Below are positions 24,975-35,791 of a stretch of 35,972 nt of DNA, in pieces. The notes beneath the pieces were generated by a model, which was not told where the DNA came from, did not search any database, and worked only from the letters and a program-made list of their open reading frames with translations. Numbering within the stretch: the first letter of the stretch is position 1; every line of letters starts with the position of its first letter. The position numbers were made by a program, and so were the translations under genes. Source of the DNA: Leucothrix arctica (GTDB lineage Bacteria > Pseudomonadota > Gammaproteobacteria > Thiotrichales > Thiotrichaceae); contig NZ_QGKL01000018.1 of NCBI RefSeq assembly GCF_003172895.1, positions 1 to 35,972 on the forward strand, read 5' to 3'.

Positions 24975-24978
24975 ACTA

Positions 24979-27492
24979 CTAAGTTGGAAGATACTCATTA
25001 CTCCAACTTTCACTTATTTCATCTGATAAAATCATCGACTCAATCAAATCGTCTGAATAACCTAGCTCTTCCAAAATATTACGAGTAGATGCACCATATT
25101 TTTCAGATGGATTTAGTGCAAACACCTTCCCGCGTACGGAACGTACTGCATATGGGTCCAACTGAACAACTTCATGACCACTAGGATGATCTGGGTAAAT
25201 TGAGAAGGAATAGCTACCTTTGTCCGTTCCTGGTAAACCATCAGCCATTCGCGAATTTTGTGCGCGAAGTGCATCAAGATTCTCACAGATGGTCACGGCG
25301 ATATCCGCAGTCTTTAAACGTTCCACCCATTCATTAGCAGGTTTACTTTGAAACGCCGACGCCAAATATCCAGCACGCTTCATAGCAGGCAGGTCAGGCA
25401 GTTCCTCTAAGCCTTCCACATTTGCAAATCTGAATAGATCTCGCTCATAAGCATTTAATAATATGTAAACACCAGAGGCTGTACTGTAGAAACGGTGCAG
25501 TTCATCATAACCGGTCACATTTGGCCCAGAGGGTTCATCAAATAACCCTCGATTTTTAAAGTCGTAAGCAAAAGGTATTTGTAGAAGACTACTATTTGAT
25601 ACTAAAGAAGTACGCCCCCTCCCAATGCGCCCAAAGCGGTATTTTTGATACAAGGCAGCAGCAATGCTAAGTGCTCCACCAAAGCCACACATAACATCAA
25701 TAGTACCTACATGCGCATGCTCTTCAGGGCGATCCATTGCACCGCCGAAACGAAGCATAATACCTGTTGATGCCTGAACTAAGTCATCATACCCAACATA
25801 GTCAGTTCTAGCGCCAGGCTTTACACCCGAGAAGCAATCAAGTTTGCTAAAGATTACATTCGGGTTAAGTGCTCTTAAGCTGTCTACATCAAGCCCCATC
25901 GCCTTGATTTGATTATCAGGTGCATTCCAAACAATAACATCGACACTTTTTATAAGATCGTCAAGTACTTGACGACCATGATATGACTTCATATTAGCGA
26001 GTAAAGACCTCTTTCCTCTCATCTGAGAAAAACCATAGATGACCGTATTCCAACTATCATAAAGTGGTTGAGCCGGATCAAGCTTAATAACTTCAGCACC
26101 AAAGCGGGCTAGATAACTTGTCGAATGTGGCCCCGCTATAACATTGCACAAATCGAGAATTCGTACCCCTGATAACCATCCTTCGGATACAATCTGCTCA
26201 TCTACTTTTGGAAGCTCAGTCTTATGCTCTTTTAAAATACTTAGAGCTTCATCAAAGTCCACCCATCGTCGAGGAGTCGGCGTCAGTGTTTCTTCACCAC
26301 TTTCTTCTAACCACACAACAGCACCTGGTTGTGTCATGAGTCCATATTCAGGGTCCTCAACCTCAATCATCAAACCAGAGTGTTCCGCATATTCGTCATG
26401 AATCCACTCTTGAAGCCAACGTTGTGGTGCTCCTGGGATACCTCCACGACCAAATATCTTTTTCCACTCATGTGACGTTCTTGTTATAAAGATTGCCTTC
26501 ATCCGCTTAGCAATTTTATCTGCCCAGTGTTTCGGCATTGGGTATACACCCAGCGAAGCATCTGTAGACCATTCAGCATAAGGCTTATAGGTATCTTCTT
26601 CAGATTCAAGACCTTTTGCAGTCAATTCATCATAGAGCCCTAGCGCCTCAAGACAGCGCTTTGCATGATATTTATGACTCGGGCAAACAACATAAAACAT
26701 GCGGCCATCTTTACACATATAACTACGATAAAATGGATCTAAGAGTTCTTGTAAATCATCGAAACCGATATTCATCGGCAGGCCTTCGACACGCCTTCGC
26801 TCGATTTCGATTTCACGTTGAGTCAGATACCTTTCTGGCATGTCTGAAACTTGAAGTGAGTTGTAACAAAGACCCTCCATGACCGCAGCAGCCAATGGGA
26901 CCTCAATCTGATCACCCAATCCGGTTACTTGACGTGACTGCAAAGCAAGTACTGCGGCCGAAGCGGCAATTTGAGAAGCATAAGCAGATGCAAGTGGCAA
27001 AGGTGAGAAAGAAGGATTCAGCCCCATCAATACACGATTTAGACCCATATCAGTAAATACACCTGAACTTGCAGCAACGATGCTTTCATATGCTCTAAGC
27101 TCTCTTCGCTTTTCATCATTCGACGCAAAGCCTGGAATAGATAACGTGATAAGCTCAGGTCTTTCGATACGCATTGCCTCCAAGTCAATTCCAAGCTCAG
27201 ACATTTTTCCCGGACGTGAATTCTCAATAATGATGTCTGCCTCAGCACAAAGCGCTTTAGCTTTTTTCAAGCCTTCATCAGATTTTAAATCTAAATTTAT
27301 AATAACTTTGTTACGGTTTAACGTAGCATTTGCTGGACTGACCCATGCTGGTCCACTGGGAGGGTCAATCTTAACAATACTAGCCCCTAAATCACCTAGT
27401 AGCATCCCCACTGCGGGACCTGCAATATATTGACCGAAATCAATCACCTTCACTCCAATCAGAGGAAGTTTTGATGAAATTGTATGATGCAT
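24979..27492 (-). CDS. dddD: DMSP CoA-transferase/lyase DddD
   Basis: 837 residues, matching DddD, which is two type III (CaiB/BaiF) CoA-transferase domains in tandem. Domain 1 starts IGVKVIDFGQYIAGPAVGMLLGDLGA (12-37); domain 2 starts SGVRILDLCNVIAGPHSTSYLARFGAEV (441-468). Only domain 2 keeps the catalytic Asp, in HVGTIDVMCGFGGA (D599, equivalent to Asp602 of the studied Marinomonas enzyme); the matching place in domain 1 (LPLASAYASQ) has no Asp. DddD uses acetyl-CoA to make DMSP-CoA and releases dimethyl sulfide with a 3-hydroxypropionyl product. A related carnitine CoA-transferase is ruled out by the duplicated length and the ddd context. It lies between dddA and dddT. Confidence 0.95.
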   Translation of the reverse strand: MHHTISSKLPLIGVKVIDFGQYIAGPAVGMLLGDLGASIVKIDPPSGPAWVSPANATLNRNKVIINLDLKSDEGLKKAKALCAEADIIIENSRPGKMSELGIDLEAMRIERPELITLSIPGFASNDEKRRELRAYESIVAASSGVFTDMGLNRVLMGLNPSFSPLPLASAYASQIAASAAVLALQSRQVTGLGDQIEVPLAAAVMEGLCYNSLQVSDMPERYLTQREIEIERRRVEGLPMNIGFDDLQELLDPFYRSYMCKDGRMFYVVCPSHKYHAKRCLEALGLYDELTAKGLESEEDTYKPYAEWSTDASLGVYPMPKHWADKIAKRMKAIFITRTSHEWKKIFGRGGIPGAPQRWLQEWIHDEYAEHSGLMIEVEDPEYGLMTQPGAVVWLEESGEETLTPTPRRWVDFDEALSILKEHKTELPKVDEQIVSEGWLSGVRILDLCNVIAGPHSTSYLARFGAEVIKLDPAQPLYDSWNTVIYGFSQMRGKRSLLANMKSYHGRQVLDDLIKSVDVIVWNAPDNQIKAMGLDVDSLRALNPNVIFSKLDCFSGVKPGARTDYVGYDDLVQASTGIMLRFGGAMDRPEEHAHVGTIDVMCGFGGALSIAAALYQKYRFGRIGRGRTSLVSNSSLLQIPFAYDFKNRGLFDEPSGPNVTGYDELHRFYSTASGVYILLNAYERDLFRFANVEGLEELPDLPAMKRAGYLASAFQSKPANEWVERLKTADIAVTICENLDALRAQNSRMADGLPGTDKGSYSFSIYPDHPSGHEVVQLDPYAVRSVRGKVFALNPSEKYGASTRNILEELGYSDDLIESMILSDEISESWSNEYLPT

Positions 27493-27575
27493 ATTCTCTC
27501 CAACTAATAAACTAAGGGAGGCTCCCCCTTTTCTGTAACTTCTAGTTCTCTACACGCTAAAACTTAGTTTTGGTA

Positions 27576-29198
27576 TTACGTCTGATCAAAATGGTCTTCT
27601 AGAATCATTTTCGCGCCACGAGCAGCCAACATGATTGTTGGTGAACTTGTATTGCCAGATGTAATTGTTGGCATGATCGAGGCATCTACGACTCGCAAGC
27701 CTTTCAAGCCTCTAACACGTAATCGACTATCAGTTACCGCCGTAGGGTCGCTATCTTCGCCCATTTTGCAGGTTCCAACAGGGTGAAAAATAGTTGTACC
27801 CACATCACCTGCAGCTTTCATCAACTCTTCATCTGTCTGGTATTCGCTACCAGGCAAGTATTCCTGAGGATTGTAAGGCGCTAAAGCCGGCTGCTTGAGG
27901 ATATGACGTGTCAAACGCAAGGCTTTAACTGCTTTGAGACGATCAGTTTCATGCGTCAGATAATTTGGGGCGATTTTTGGTGCACTATGAGGATTTTTGT
28001 CAGTGATAGTCACAGTACCGCGAGACTGAGGACGTAAGTCAGCAACACTCGCTGTAACAGCGGGGAAAGTATGCAGTGGATCACCAAATTTATCTAAAGA
28101 CAGCGGTTGAATGTGAAATTCCAAGTCGGGCGTAGCAACACTTTTATCAGAGAATGCAAACAGGCCAAGCTGACTTGGCGCCATCGTTAATGGACCACTA
28201 CGATTGAAAGCATACTCAAGTCCCATCATAGCCTTCCCCCATAAGCTGTTAGCCGTTTGATTAAGCGTTTTAATGCCCTCGACCTTCAAAACTGTGCGTA
28301 ACTGCAGGTGGTCTTGTAGGTTCTTTCCTACACCAACTAATTCATGTTTAACCGGAATATCTAAATGACTTAATTGCGCAGGATCACCAATGCCAGAACG
28401 TTGTAAAATAGCAGGCGAACCAATTGCTCCTGCCGACAAAATAACTTCTTTGTTGGCCATGACCACACATTCTTCACCGCCATGAATAAACTCAACGCCA
28501 TTTACCTGCTTGCCTTCCATAGCCAACTTATCTGATAAAACGCCTGACATGATGGTTAAGTTTGGTCGATCTCGGATTGGGTCTATGAAACCTCTTACCG
28601 AGCTCCAGCGAGTACCTCTTTTTTGATTCACATCAAATTGACTCACACCAAAGTTATTTCCTTCATTGAAGTCACTACTCGAAGGAACGCCTGCTTGCGT
28701 TGCAGCAGCTGCATAATGATCTAAAATCTCCCACGACAAGCGTTGCTTTTCAACGCGCCACTCACCACCAGAGCTATGACTTTCGTTATTGCCACGCCAA
28801 GAGTCTTCGACTTCTTTGAATACAGAAAAGCAATTATCCCAAGACCAAGAATCATCTTTCGTTAGCGCTGCCCATTCATCGTAATCACGTGCTTGGCCCC
28901 GTAAATACAGCATTGCATTAATTAAAGTACTACCGCCTAACCCCTTACCACGTGCATAAATAATTGAACGCCCATTGAGGCCTAGCTCAGGCTCAGTTTT
29001 ATAACACCAATCTGTCCGAGGATTATTTATGCAATAAAGATAACCAACAGGAATCTTAGTCCAAATCCACTTTTCGTCATTACCTGCTTCCATCAAAAGC
29101 ACAGTGACATCTTTGTTTGCGGAGAGACGATTTGCTAGCACACAACCAGCAGCACCGCCTCCTACGATTACGTAGTCATAGCTACCCATTTTTTTCAT
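27576..29198 (-). CDS. dddA: GMC-family 3-hydroxypropionate dehydrogenase DddA
   Basis: About 540 residues, a choline-dehydrogenase-like GMC flavoprotein. The FAD-binding Rossmann motif is VIVGGGAAGCVLANRL near the N-terminus, and GMC signature 1 is ARGKGLGGSTLINAMLYLRG. Signature 2 is GAIGSPAILQRSGIG. The catalytic His lies in FHPVGTCKMG, and VDASIMPTITSGNTSSPTIM closes the active site. In Halomonas the dddA product oxidises 3-hydroxypropionate to malonate semialdehyde. The ATG at 29196-29198 is chosen because GGGGA lies eight bases before it; an upstream TTG would add five residues. Neighbours are dddC (47 bases upstream) and dddD (83 bases downstream). Confidence 0.88.
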   Translation of the reverse strand: MKKMGSYDYVIVGGGAAGCVLANRLSANKDVTVLLMEAGNDEKWIWTKIPVGYLYCINNPRTDWCYKTEPELGLNGRSIIYARGKGLGGSTLINAMLYLRGQARDYDEWAALTKDDSWSWDNCFSVFKEVEDSWRGNNESHSSGGEWRVEKQRLSWEILDHYAAAATQAGVPSSSDFNEGNNFGVSQFDVNQKRGTRWSSVRGFIDPIRDRPNLTIMSGVLSDKLAMEGKQVNGVEFIHGGEECVVMANKEVILSAGAIGSPAILQRSGIGDPAQLSHLDIPVKHELVGVGKNLQDHLQLRTVLKVEGIKTLNQTANSLWGKAMMGLEYAFNRSGPLTMAPSQLGLFAFSDKSVATPDLEFHIQPLSLDKFGDPLHTFPAVTASVADLRPQSRGTVTITDKNPHSAPKIAPNYLTHETDRLKAVKALRLTRHILKQPALAPYNPQEYLPGSEYQTDEELMKAAGDVGTTIFHPVGTCKMGEDSDPTAVTDSRLRVRGLKGLRVVDASIMPTITSGNTSSPTIMLAARGAKMILEDHFDQT

Positions 29199-29245
29199 AA
29201 GATGCATCCCCAAGTTCTATATAAATAATATTGATTAATAATGAC

Positions 29246-30760
29246 TTAGTTCACCGGCATGGCGAACTCTGGGCCCTTCGAATCGCTATCTGGCCAGCGT
29301 TGCATAATGCTTTTATAGCGGGTATAAAAACGGACACCTTCTTCACCATAGCAATGGTGATCACCGAACAAGCTATTCTTCCATCCACCAAATGAATGCC
29401 AAGCCATGGGAACAGGGAGTGGAACGTTAATTCCAACCATACCTACCTGAATACTTTGACTGAATGCACGAGCAGTACGGCCATCTCTGGTATAACATGC
29501 AACGCCATTAGCAAACGGGTGAGCGTTAATTAGCTCAACCGCTTCTGCAAAGGTATCCACTCGTACCACTGCTAAAACTGGGCCAAAGATTTCCTCCTGA
29601 TAAATTTTCATATCAGTTGTAACGTTGTCGAATAGAGTGGGGCCCAAGAAGAAGCCTGATTCGTACTCTGGGACAACTAAACCACGACCATCCATTACTA
29701 ACGTTGCTCCTTGCTCCACTCCACTTGCGATGTAACCTTCAATGCGTGCTTTGGCTTCAGCGGTGACGATAGGTCCCATATCAGCACCTTCAACCTCACC
29801 ATCGTTGATGTTTAATATTTCAGCGCGCGACTTGACTTTCTCGACTAGGTCGTCACCTACCTCACCAACAACAACAGCAACTGATATCGCCATGCAGCGC
29901 TCACCAGCAGAACCATAAGCTGCGCCGATCAAAGCATCTGCTGCCTGATCCAAATCCGCATCTGGCATCACGATCATGTGGTTTTTAGCACCACCTAGAG
30001 CTTGTGCGCGCTTACCTTGCTGAGCTGATGTCTCGTAGATGTAACGAGCAATTGGTGTGGATCCTACAAAGCTAATAGCCTGTACATCGTCATGGTTTAG
30101 TAGCGTATCAACGGCAAGCTTGTCACCCTGAATAACGTTAAACACACCATCAGGTAAACCTGCTTCTTTAAATAGTTCTGCTAGTAGCAAAGAAGGCGAA
30201 GGGTCACGCTCAGAAGGCTTTAAGATAAAACTATTACCACAAGCAATTGACAGTGGAGCCATCCACATAGGAACCATGAATGGAAAGTTGAATGGGGTAA
30301 TACCAGCTGTTACGCCCAATGGCATACGCTGACTCCAATTTGCAATATCTCCACCCACATTATCTGAGAACTGACCGTTAAGTAGATGTGGAATACCACA
30401 TGCAAACTCTAGAATTTCTTGCCCGCGTTGTACTTCTCCTTTAGCGTCAGGAAAAGTTTTACCATGCTCACGAGTAATCAAACGGGCAAAGTCATCTGTA
30501 TACTGACTGACCAATTGATTCATTTTAAAAAGTACCCGAGCACGCTTCTGTGGAGCAAGGCCACCCCATTTTAACTGTGCTTCAACAGCATTACTTACTG
30601 CTTCATTAACATCTTGCTCGCTAGCTAACTGAACTTGCCTTGCTACAACACCATGTGCTGGATCCCATATTTCTGCGAACCGATCAGAACTGCCCGATTG
30701 TGTCTTACCATTAATCCAATGAGTCACGGTTTCTGGTGCCTTGATGTAAGAAATACTCAT
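29246..30760 (-). CDS. dddC: Malonate-semialdehyde dehydrogenase DddC (MmsA-like)
   Basis: 504 residues, aldehyde dehydrogenase superfamily, methylmalonate-semialdehyde dehydrogenase branch. Landmarks: [35 protein letters not shown], and [17 protein letters not shown], where the usual base Glu of ALDHs is absent, as in CoA-dependent MMSDHs. The nucleophile Cys lies in [17 protein letters not shown], near 285. It should turn malonate semialdehyde into acetyl-CoA with NAD+ and CoA, releasing CO2. It is the first gene of the dddCADT transcript, facing dddR across a 114-base control region. Confidence 0.92.
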   Translation of the reverse strand: MSISYIKAPETVTHWINGKTQSGSSDRFAEIWDPAHGVVARQVQLASEQDVNEAVSNAVEAQLKWGGLAPQKRARVLFKMNQLVSQYTDDFARLITREHGKTFPDAKGEVQRGQEILEFACGIPHLLNGQFSDNVGGDIANWSQRMPLGVTAGITPFNFPFMVPMWMAPLSIACGNSFILKPSERDPSPSLLLAELFKEAGLPDGVFNVIQGDKLAVDTLLNHDDVQAISFVGSTPIARYIYETSAQQGKRAQALGGAKNHMIVMPDADLDQAADALIGAAYGSAGERCMAISVAVVVGEVGDDLVEKVKSRAEILNINDGEVEGADMGPIVTAEAKARIEGYIASGVEQGATLVMDGRGLVVPEYESGFFLGPTLFDNVTTDMKIYQEEIFGPVLAVVRVDTFAEAVELINAHPFANGVACYTRDGRTARAFSQSIQVGMVGINVPLPVPMAWHSFGGWKNSLFGDHHCYGEEGVRFYTRYKSIMQRWPDSDSKGPEFAMPVN

Positions 30761-30874
30761 AGCTGGTCCTTCTAATTTAAGATATATTTATGTTGCTAAT
30801 CATTAAGCGTCACACTACCACTTAAGATCCAATGATTAATTCTCTTAACCGTTATGAGCATTCGTTATATATAA
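30761..30874. promoter_or_regulatory. dddR-dddC divergent control region
   Basis: TAATCATT (30797-30804) and AATGATTA (30831-30838) form a perfect 8-base inverted repeat centred in the region, with two TTAAG-like words inside. LysR-type regulators bind such widely spaced dyads between divergent genes, so this is the likely DddR recognition site. No sure -35/-10 pair was assigned. Confidence 0.55.
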
Positions 30875-31810
30875 ATGAAAAACTACAACCTCGAAGCATT
30901 TATTGTTGTCGCACAAGAAGAGAATCTCACCCGCGCGGCTGAACGCCTGTATCTCACTCAATCTGCACTCAGTCTGCAAATTAAAAAACTACAGGAACAA
31001 CTTCAACTCACACTATTTGAACGTGTACCACGTGGAATGAAGTTAACTAGTGCAGGACAACGCCTATTACCAATCGCTGAAATAGCATTACAAGCACAAA
31101 CTGACTTTGGCAATGCCGCAGCAGAACTCAACAATGCTGTTAGTGGACATATGCGGCTTGGTACTATCCTTGATCCTGAGTTTTTGCGATTGGGTAATTT
31201 TTTATCCGAGCTGACTAAACGGCACCCAGCCGTAATGCTAGAACTTACTCATGGTATATCTGGTTCGATCGCAAGCATGGTTGAACACAAAAAAATAGAT
31301 GCTGCTTTCGCTCTGGGGGAGCCAGATCTAAAAGATCTTCACGAAAAATTTCACTTAATTAAACTAACCGATTTTTCCTACCGTGTTGTAGCGCCGGCAG
31401 GCTGGAAAAAACTCATTGAAGGTAAGGACTGGAGGGATTTGGCTCAACTACCATGGATTGGGACTCCACCCAGCTCTATACATTACCGGCTACTTTCCAA
31501 GGTGTTTGAGGACCTCGGTGTTAAACAAAATATTATATCTAACGTTGATTTGGAGCCTTCGATGATGGAGTTGGTTCGTTCTGGAGTAGGACTTTCTCTG
31601 GCTCGACATAGCCATGCGCTTCAGGCATCACATAGACATGGTGTTGTTATGTCAAATGAAGTTTCACTGGATGCTAGTTTATGTTTTATTTGCCGTAAAG
31701 ATCGATACAACGATGCGTTAATTCAAGCAACTTTGAAAACAGTTAAAAACATATGGCTCAATTCAGATATAACAAACATCAAAGTTGAGACTGTAAATTT
31801 AACTGTGTAA
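30875..31810 (+). CDS. dddR: LysR-type regulator DddR
   Basis: 311 residues. The N-terminal winged HTH (about 1-60) is typical: NLTRAAERLYLTQSALSLQIKKL, then LFERVPRGMKLTSAGQRLLP. A LysR substrate-binding domain of two subdomains follows (GHMRLGTILDPEFLRLG at about 89-105 and VGLSLARHSHAL near 233-244). Divergence from dddCADT and the known DddR regulators of Marinomonas and others suggest activation by DMSP or its product. The last few codons and the stop (about 31797-31810) overlap DNA that also reads as the end of an IS256 transposase on the other strand. The native C-terminus has therefore probably been replaced, though the fold looks complete. Confidence 0.88.
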   Translation: MKNYNLEAFIVVAQEENLTRAAERLYLTQSALSLQIKKLQEQLQLTLFERVPRGMKLTSAGQRLLPIAEIALQAQTDFGNAAAELNNAVSGHMRLGTILDPEFLRLGNFLSELTKRHPAVMLELTHGISGSIASMVEHKKIDAAFALGEPDLKDLHEKFHLIKLTDFSYRVVAPAGWKKLIEGKDWRDLAQLPWIGTPPSSIHYRLLSKVFEDLGVKQNIISNVDLEPSMMELVRSGVGLSLARHSHALQASHRHGVVMSNEVSLDASLCFICRKDRYNDALIQATLKTVKNIWLNSDITNIKVETVNLTV

Positions 31811-32346
31811 GTGCCGATTTCCAATTGCGAATCGTCATATTCCATTTTTTCGAGGCTTCTTGAATCGCCAAATAAACGACTTTCTTTGCCACATCATCGT
31901 TTGGAAAGAGTTTTCTATTTTTCGTGGATTTTCGAATTACTCTGTTCAACGATTCTATCGCATTGGTCGTATAAATCGCTTTTCGGATATCCTTAAGGTA
32001 GAGGAATAGTGTGTTCAAGTTTGCCCAGTGGTTGCGCCATGAACGGCTAATGAGTGGGTATTTTCTAATCCCATTTTTTTGCAAACTATTCTAGGGCTAG
32101 CAGAGCCTCCTCTTCGGTTACAGACTGGTAAATCCGCTTCAAATCAATGGTAACTTCACGGTAGTCTTTCCCAGGTAAAAATTTGAGAGAGTTGCGTACC
32201 ATATGGACAATACACAGCTGTATTTGAGTCTTTAGGAAGACGATATTAATCGCTTCTGGGAACCCTTTTAGGCCATCAACGCAAGCAATTAATCCCAAAC
32301 GATAAGTACAAAAATAGTGGGATACAGATACAGTATTTAATAGCAT
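31797..32346 (-). mobile_element. IS256-family transposase remnant
   Basis: Two pieces of a mutator-type transposase. The first (32346-32086) covers GLIACVDGLKGFPEAINIVF and LCIVHMVRNSLKFLPGKDY, including the middle Asp of the DDE set, and ends ALLALE followed by TAG. After a nonsense codon and a frameshift the second (to about 31797) gives YPLISRSWRNHWANL, IYTTNAIESLNRVIRK with the final Glu, and NWKSALTQLN. The N-terminal third and both terminal repeats are missing. One edge lies in the last codons of dddR, the other in the broken epimerase gene. Confidence 0.85.
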
Positions 32347-32367
32347 TCCTAAAGGACTTCTTTTCGC

Positions 32368-33071
32368 TCATGACTTAGCAATATCACAGTGACACCTCAA
32401 GTCCAGCTGAACACCTTCAAAATTTACGCCCGACTTAAACGAAATATTTTCACCCGCATCAATCACCCAATACTTCATCATCTCCAATCCAAATGCTGCA
32501 CGACTCATCACCTCATCTCCCACCACATTCATCGTGCCGCTAACGTCCGTAAACTCAGTCGCCAATTGACACAAAGCATGTGACAAACTATCAACCCAAA
32601 TAGGTTGCCGAAGCACATAATCAAACAACACCAACGGCTCTCCCCTAGCTAATTATTCACAAAAGCCTTGAGTACCACGGTCAATCTTCTCCAAGCCATA
32701 AATCAGAGAAGTTCTAACAATTACCGAACAGGGGTAACGGTCAATACAGCACGCTCACCAGCAGCCTTGGTTTCGCCATAGATATTTATAGGATCAGGTA
32801 TTGCTGATGCTTCGTGGTTGATTACATTCATCAGCTCATCACCACTGCCAGGATTAACCGCTGCGGCATGAATAATTGCAGTTGGGCGCACTGCTTCCAC
32901 TACATGCTTAATTGCACCTTTATCCGAAAGATCTAATGCAACAGCTTGTGCAGACGTTATGACTGAATCAGTTTTTCTTGCTGTACCAATAACCTCGCCA
33001 TACTGTAATGCAATCGGTACTAAACGATGTGCCAGATAACCACTAGCGCCAGTAATCAAGATTTTATTCAC
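32368..33071 (-). pseudogene. NAD-dependent epimerase/reductase-type pseudogene (RmlD-like)
   Basis: The start is good: MNKILITGASGYLAHRLVPIA with the Rossmann GxxGxxG. It continues through AIIHAAAVNPG, then jumps from NHEASA to PINIYGETKAAGE, losing the stretch that holds the Ser of the active site, although YGETK keeps the catalytic Tyr/Lys. A frameshift after VTPVR (about 32720) is needed to go on as VIVRTSLIYGLEKIDRG. A TAA then interrupts near 32655, after which PLVLFDYVLRQPIWVDS and the rest follow. The 3' end stops at the IS256 junction. At least four lesions mean no function. Confidence 0.8.
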
Positions 33072-33143
33072 CTAACTCACTAGTGGTAGTGGACTTCTTT
33101 TCATTATCTGCTGCAATGGTAGCCATTATCAATAGAGAAGAAA

Positions 33144-34959
<1,816 letters not shown>

Positions 34960-35001
34960 AGTCTACGTATAGATTATATTTGAATAGTCCAAACGTAGAC
35001 T
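34960..35001. promoter_or_regulatory. Operator-like inverted repeat upstream of the AbiE remnant
   Basis: AGTCTACGT (34960-34968) and ACGTAGACT (34993-35001) are a perfect 9-base inverted repeat ending six bases before the ATG at 35008. AbiEi antitoxins repress their own operon by binding inverted repeats there, so this looks like a surviving operator. Confidence 0.55.
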
Positions 35002-35007
35002 TAAATT

Positions 35008-35279
35008 ATGAATCAGCAACCTGCAACAAACACCTTTAGTCAATGAGATAAACAAGGCCGCCTAACAGTGATGACCACAGGTAGAAAGGGTACATACAAA
35101 ACACCTTACGGCACAATCGAGTTCACACACACCAAACGTGCCATCAGTAATATTTTAGAAAATGTTTTGGATTTAAACTGCCCGTTACGTTTGCCAAAGC
35201 CAATGCAGCATGGCGAGACTTGAAACGTGTCGGCAGAAACCTACACTTAATTGACGAAAAGGCCTTAGCTCATGATTGA
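35008..35279 (+). pseudogene. AbiEi-like antitoxin remnant (type IV toxin-antitoxin)
   Basis: Opens MNQQPATNTFSQ, then a TGA (35044-35046). The same frame goes on DKQGRLTVMTTGRKGTYKTP, YGTIEFTHTKRAISN and ILENVLDLNCPLR. A frameshift near 35195 leads to FAKANAAWRDLKRVGRNLHL, IDEKALAHD and TGA at 35277. The TTGRKGTYKTPYG and WRDLKRVGRN stretches are those of AbiEi-family antitoxins. It is short, lacks most of the winged HTH and carries two lesions. Its last codons overlap the ATG of the next frame by eight bases (ATGATTGA), the usual AbiEi-AbiEii arrangement. Confidence 0.55.
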
Positions 35280-35561
35280 ACAAGCAGACTTTGCTACGAC
35301 TCGCCAAGGTTCAGTGAAGACCTCAATTTTACTGGCGGGCGCGATTTCACTAGCAGCCAACTATTTGATATCAAAGCGTCGTGACCTACCAAGACAACAG
35401 ATCAAGCTAGAAATAGCAAACATTCCAAGCTACTCACGCGAGCCACGTGCGCTCCAAGTAAACTACCCGATGGATACAACGACAGTCCAGATAGTGAACT
35501 GACAAAAAAGGCATTAAAAATGACCTATGAGAGCAGAAGAAAAATTTGTATTAGCCCCTAA
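35272..35561 (+). pseudogene. AbiEii-like toxin remnant (nucleotidyltransferase)
   Basis: Reads MIEQADFATTRQGSVKTSIL, then LPRQQIKLEIANIPSYSREP and RALQVNY. A frameshift near 35465 restores LPDGYNDSPDSELTKKALKM, TYESRRKICISP and TAA at 35559. The KLEI, NYP and LPDGY words are the landmarks of AbiEii/AbiGii nucleotidyltransferase-type toxins. The N-terminal catalytic motif is not seen, so this is a broken fragment. It ends at an IS481-derived piece. Confidence 0.5.
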
Positions 35562-35572
35562 GGAGGTGATCA

Positions 35573-35655
35573 GTATTTCGGCTGACGTTAAAGTATTTAA
35601 CCACTTCATCAATGGTCATCTGACCTTTACTGGCATGAATGTCTTCACGACATTT
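35573..35655 (-). mobile_element. Inverted fragment of an IS481 transposase N-terminus
   Basis: The minus strand encodes REDIHASKGQMTIDEVVKYF then NVSRNT. This is clearly related to REEIHASKGHMTIDVAAKHF then NVSRGT of the plus-strand IS481 copy that follows, but not identical. It is an older, divergent copy in the opposite direction, cut off before the rest of the HTH. Confidence 0.75.
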
Positions 35656-35674
35656 TAAGTGTTGTGCGAGCGTT

Positions 35675-35791
35675 ATGGTGAATATTCATAATTGTTTAGA
35701 TCCAACTGGTTATGGGCTTTCTAAATTTGATAAACTATACCATGCTCGTCAAGTGATGAAAGATCTTTTAAACTCTGGAAAGCAAACATGA
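35675..35791 (+). CDS. Small 38-residue open frame before the IS481 transposase
   Basis: Peptide MVNIHNCLDPTGYGLSKFDK then LYHARQVMKDLLNSGKQT. Its TGA overlaps the transposase ATG (ATGA), so translation could be coupled. It may be the C-terminus of a lost protein, a leader of the IS element, or chance. I do not recognise it. Confidence 0.3.
   Translation: MVNIHNCLDPTGYGLSKFDKLYHARQVMKDLLNSGKQT

Noticed and set aside
35272-35502. A novel 76-residue protein
   Set aside because: The AbiEii-like LPDGY segment continues in another frame, so the open frame is a frameshifted remnant rather than a new gene.
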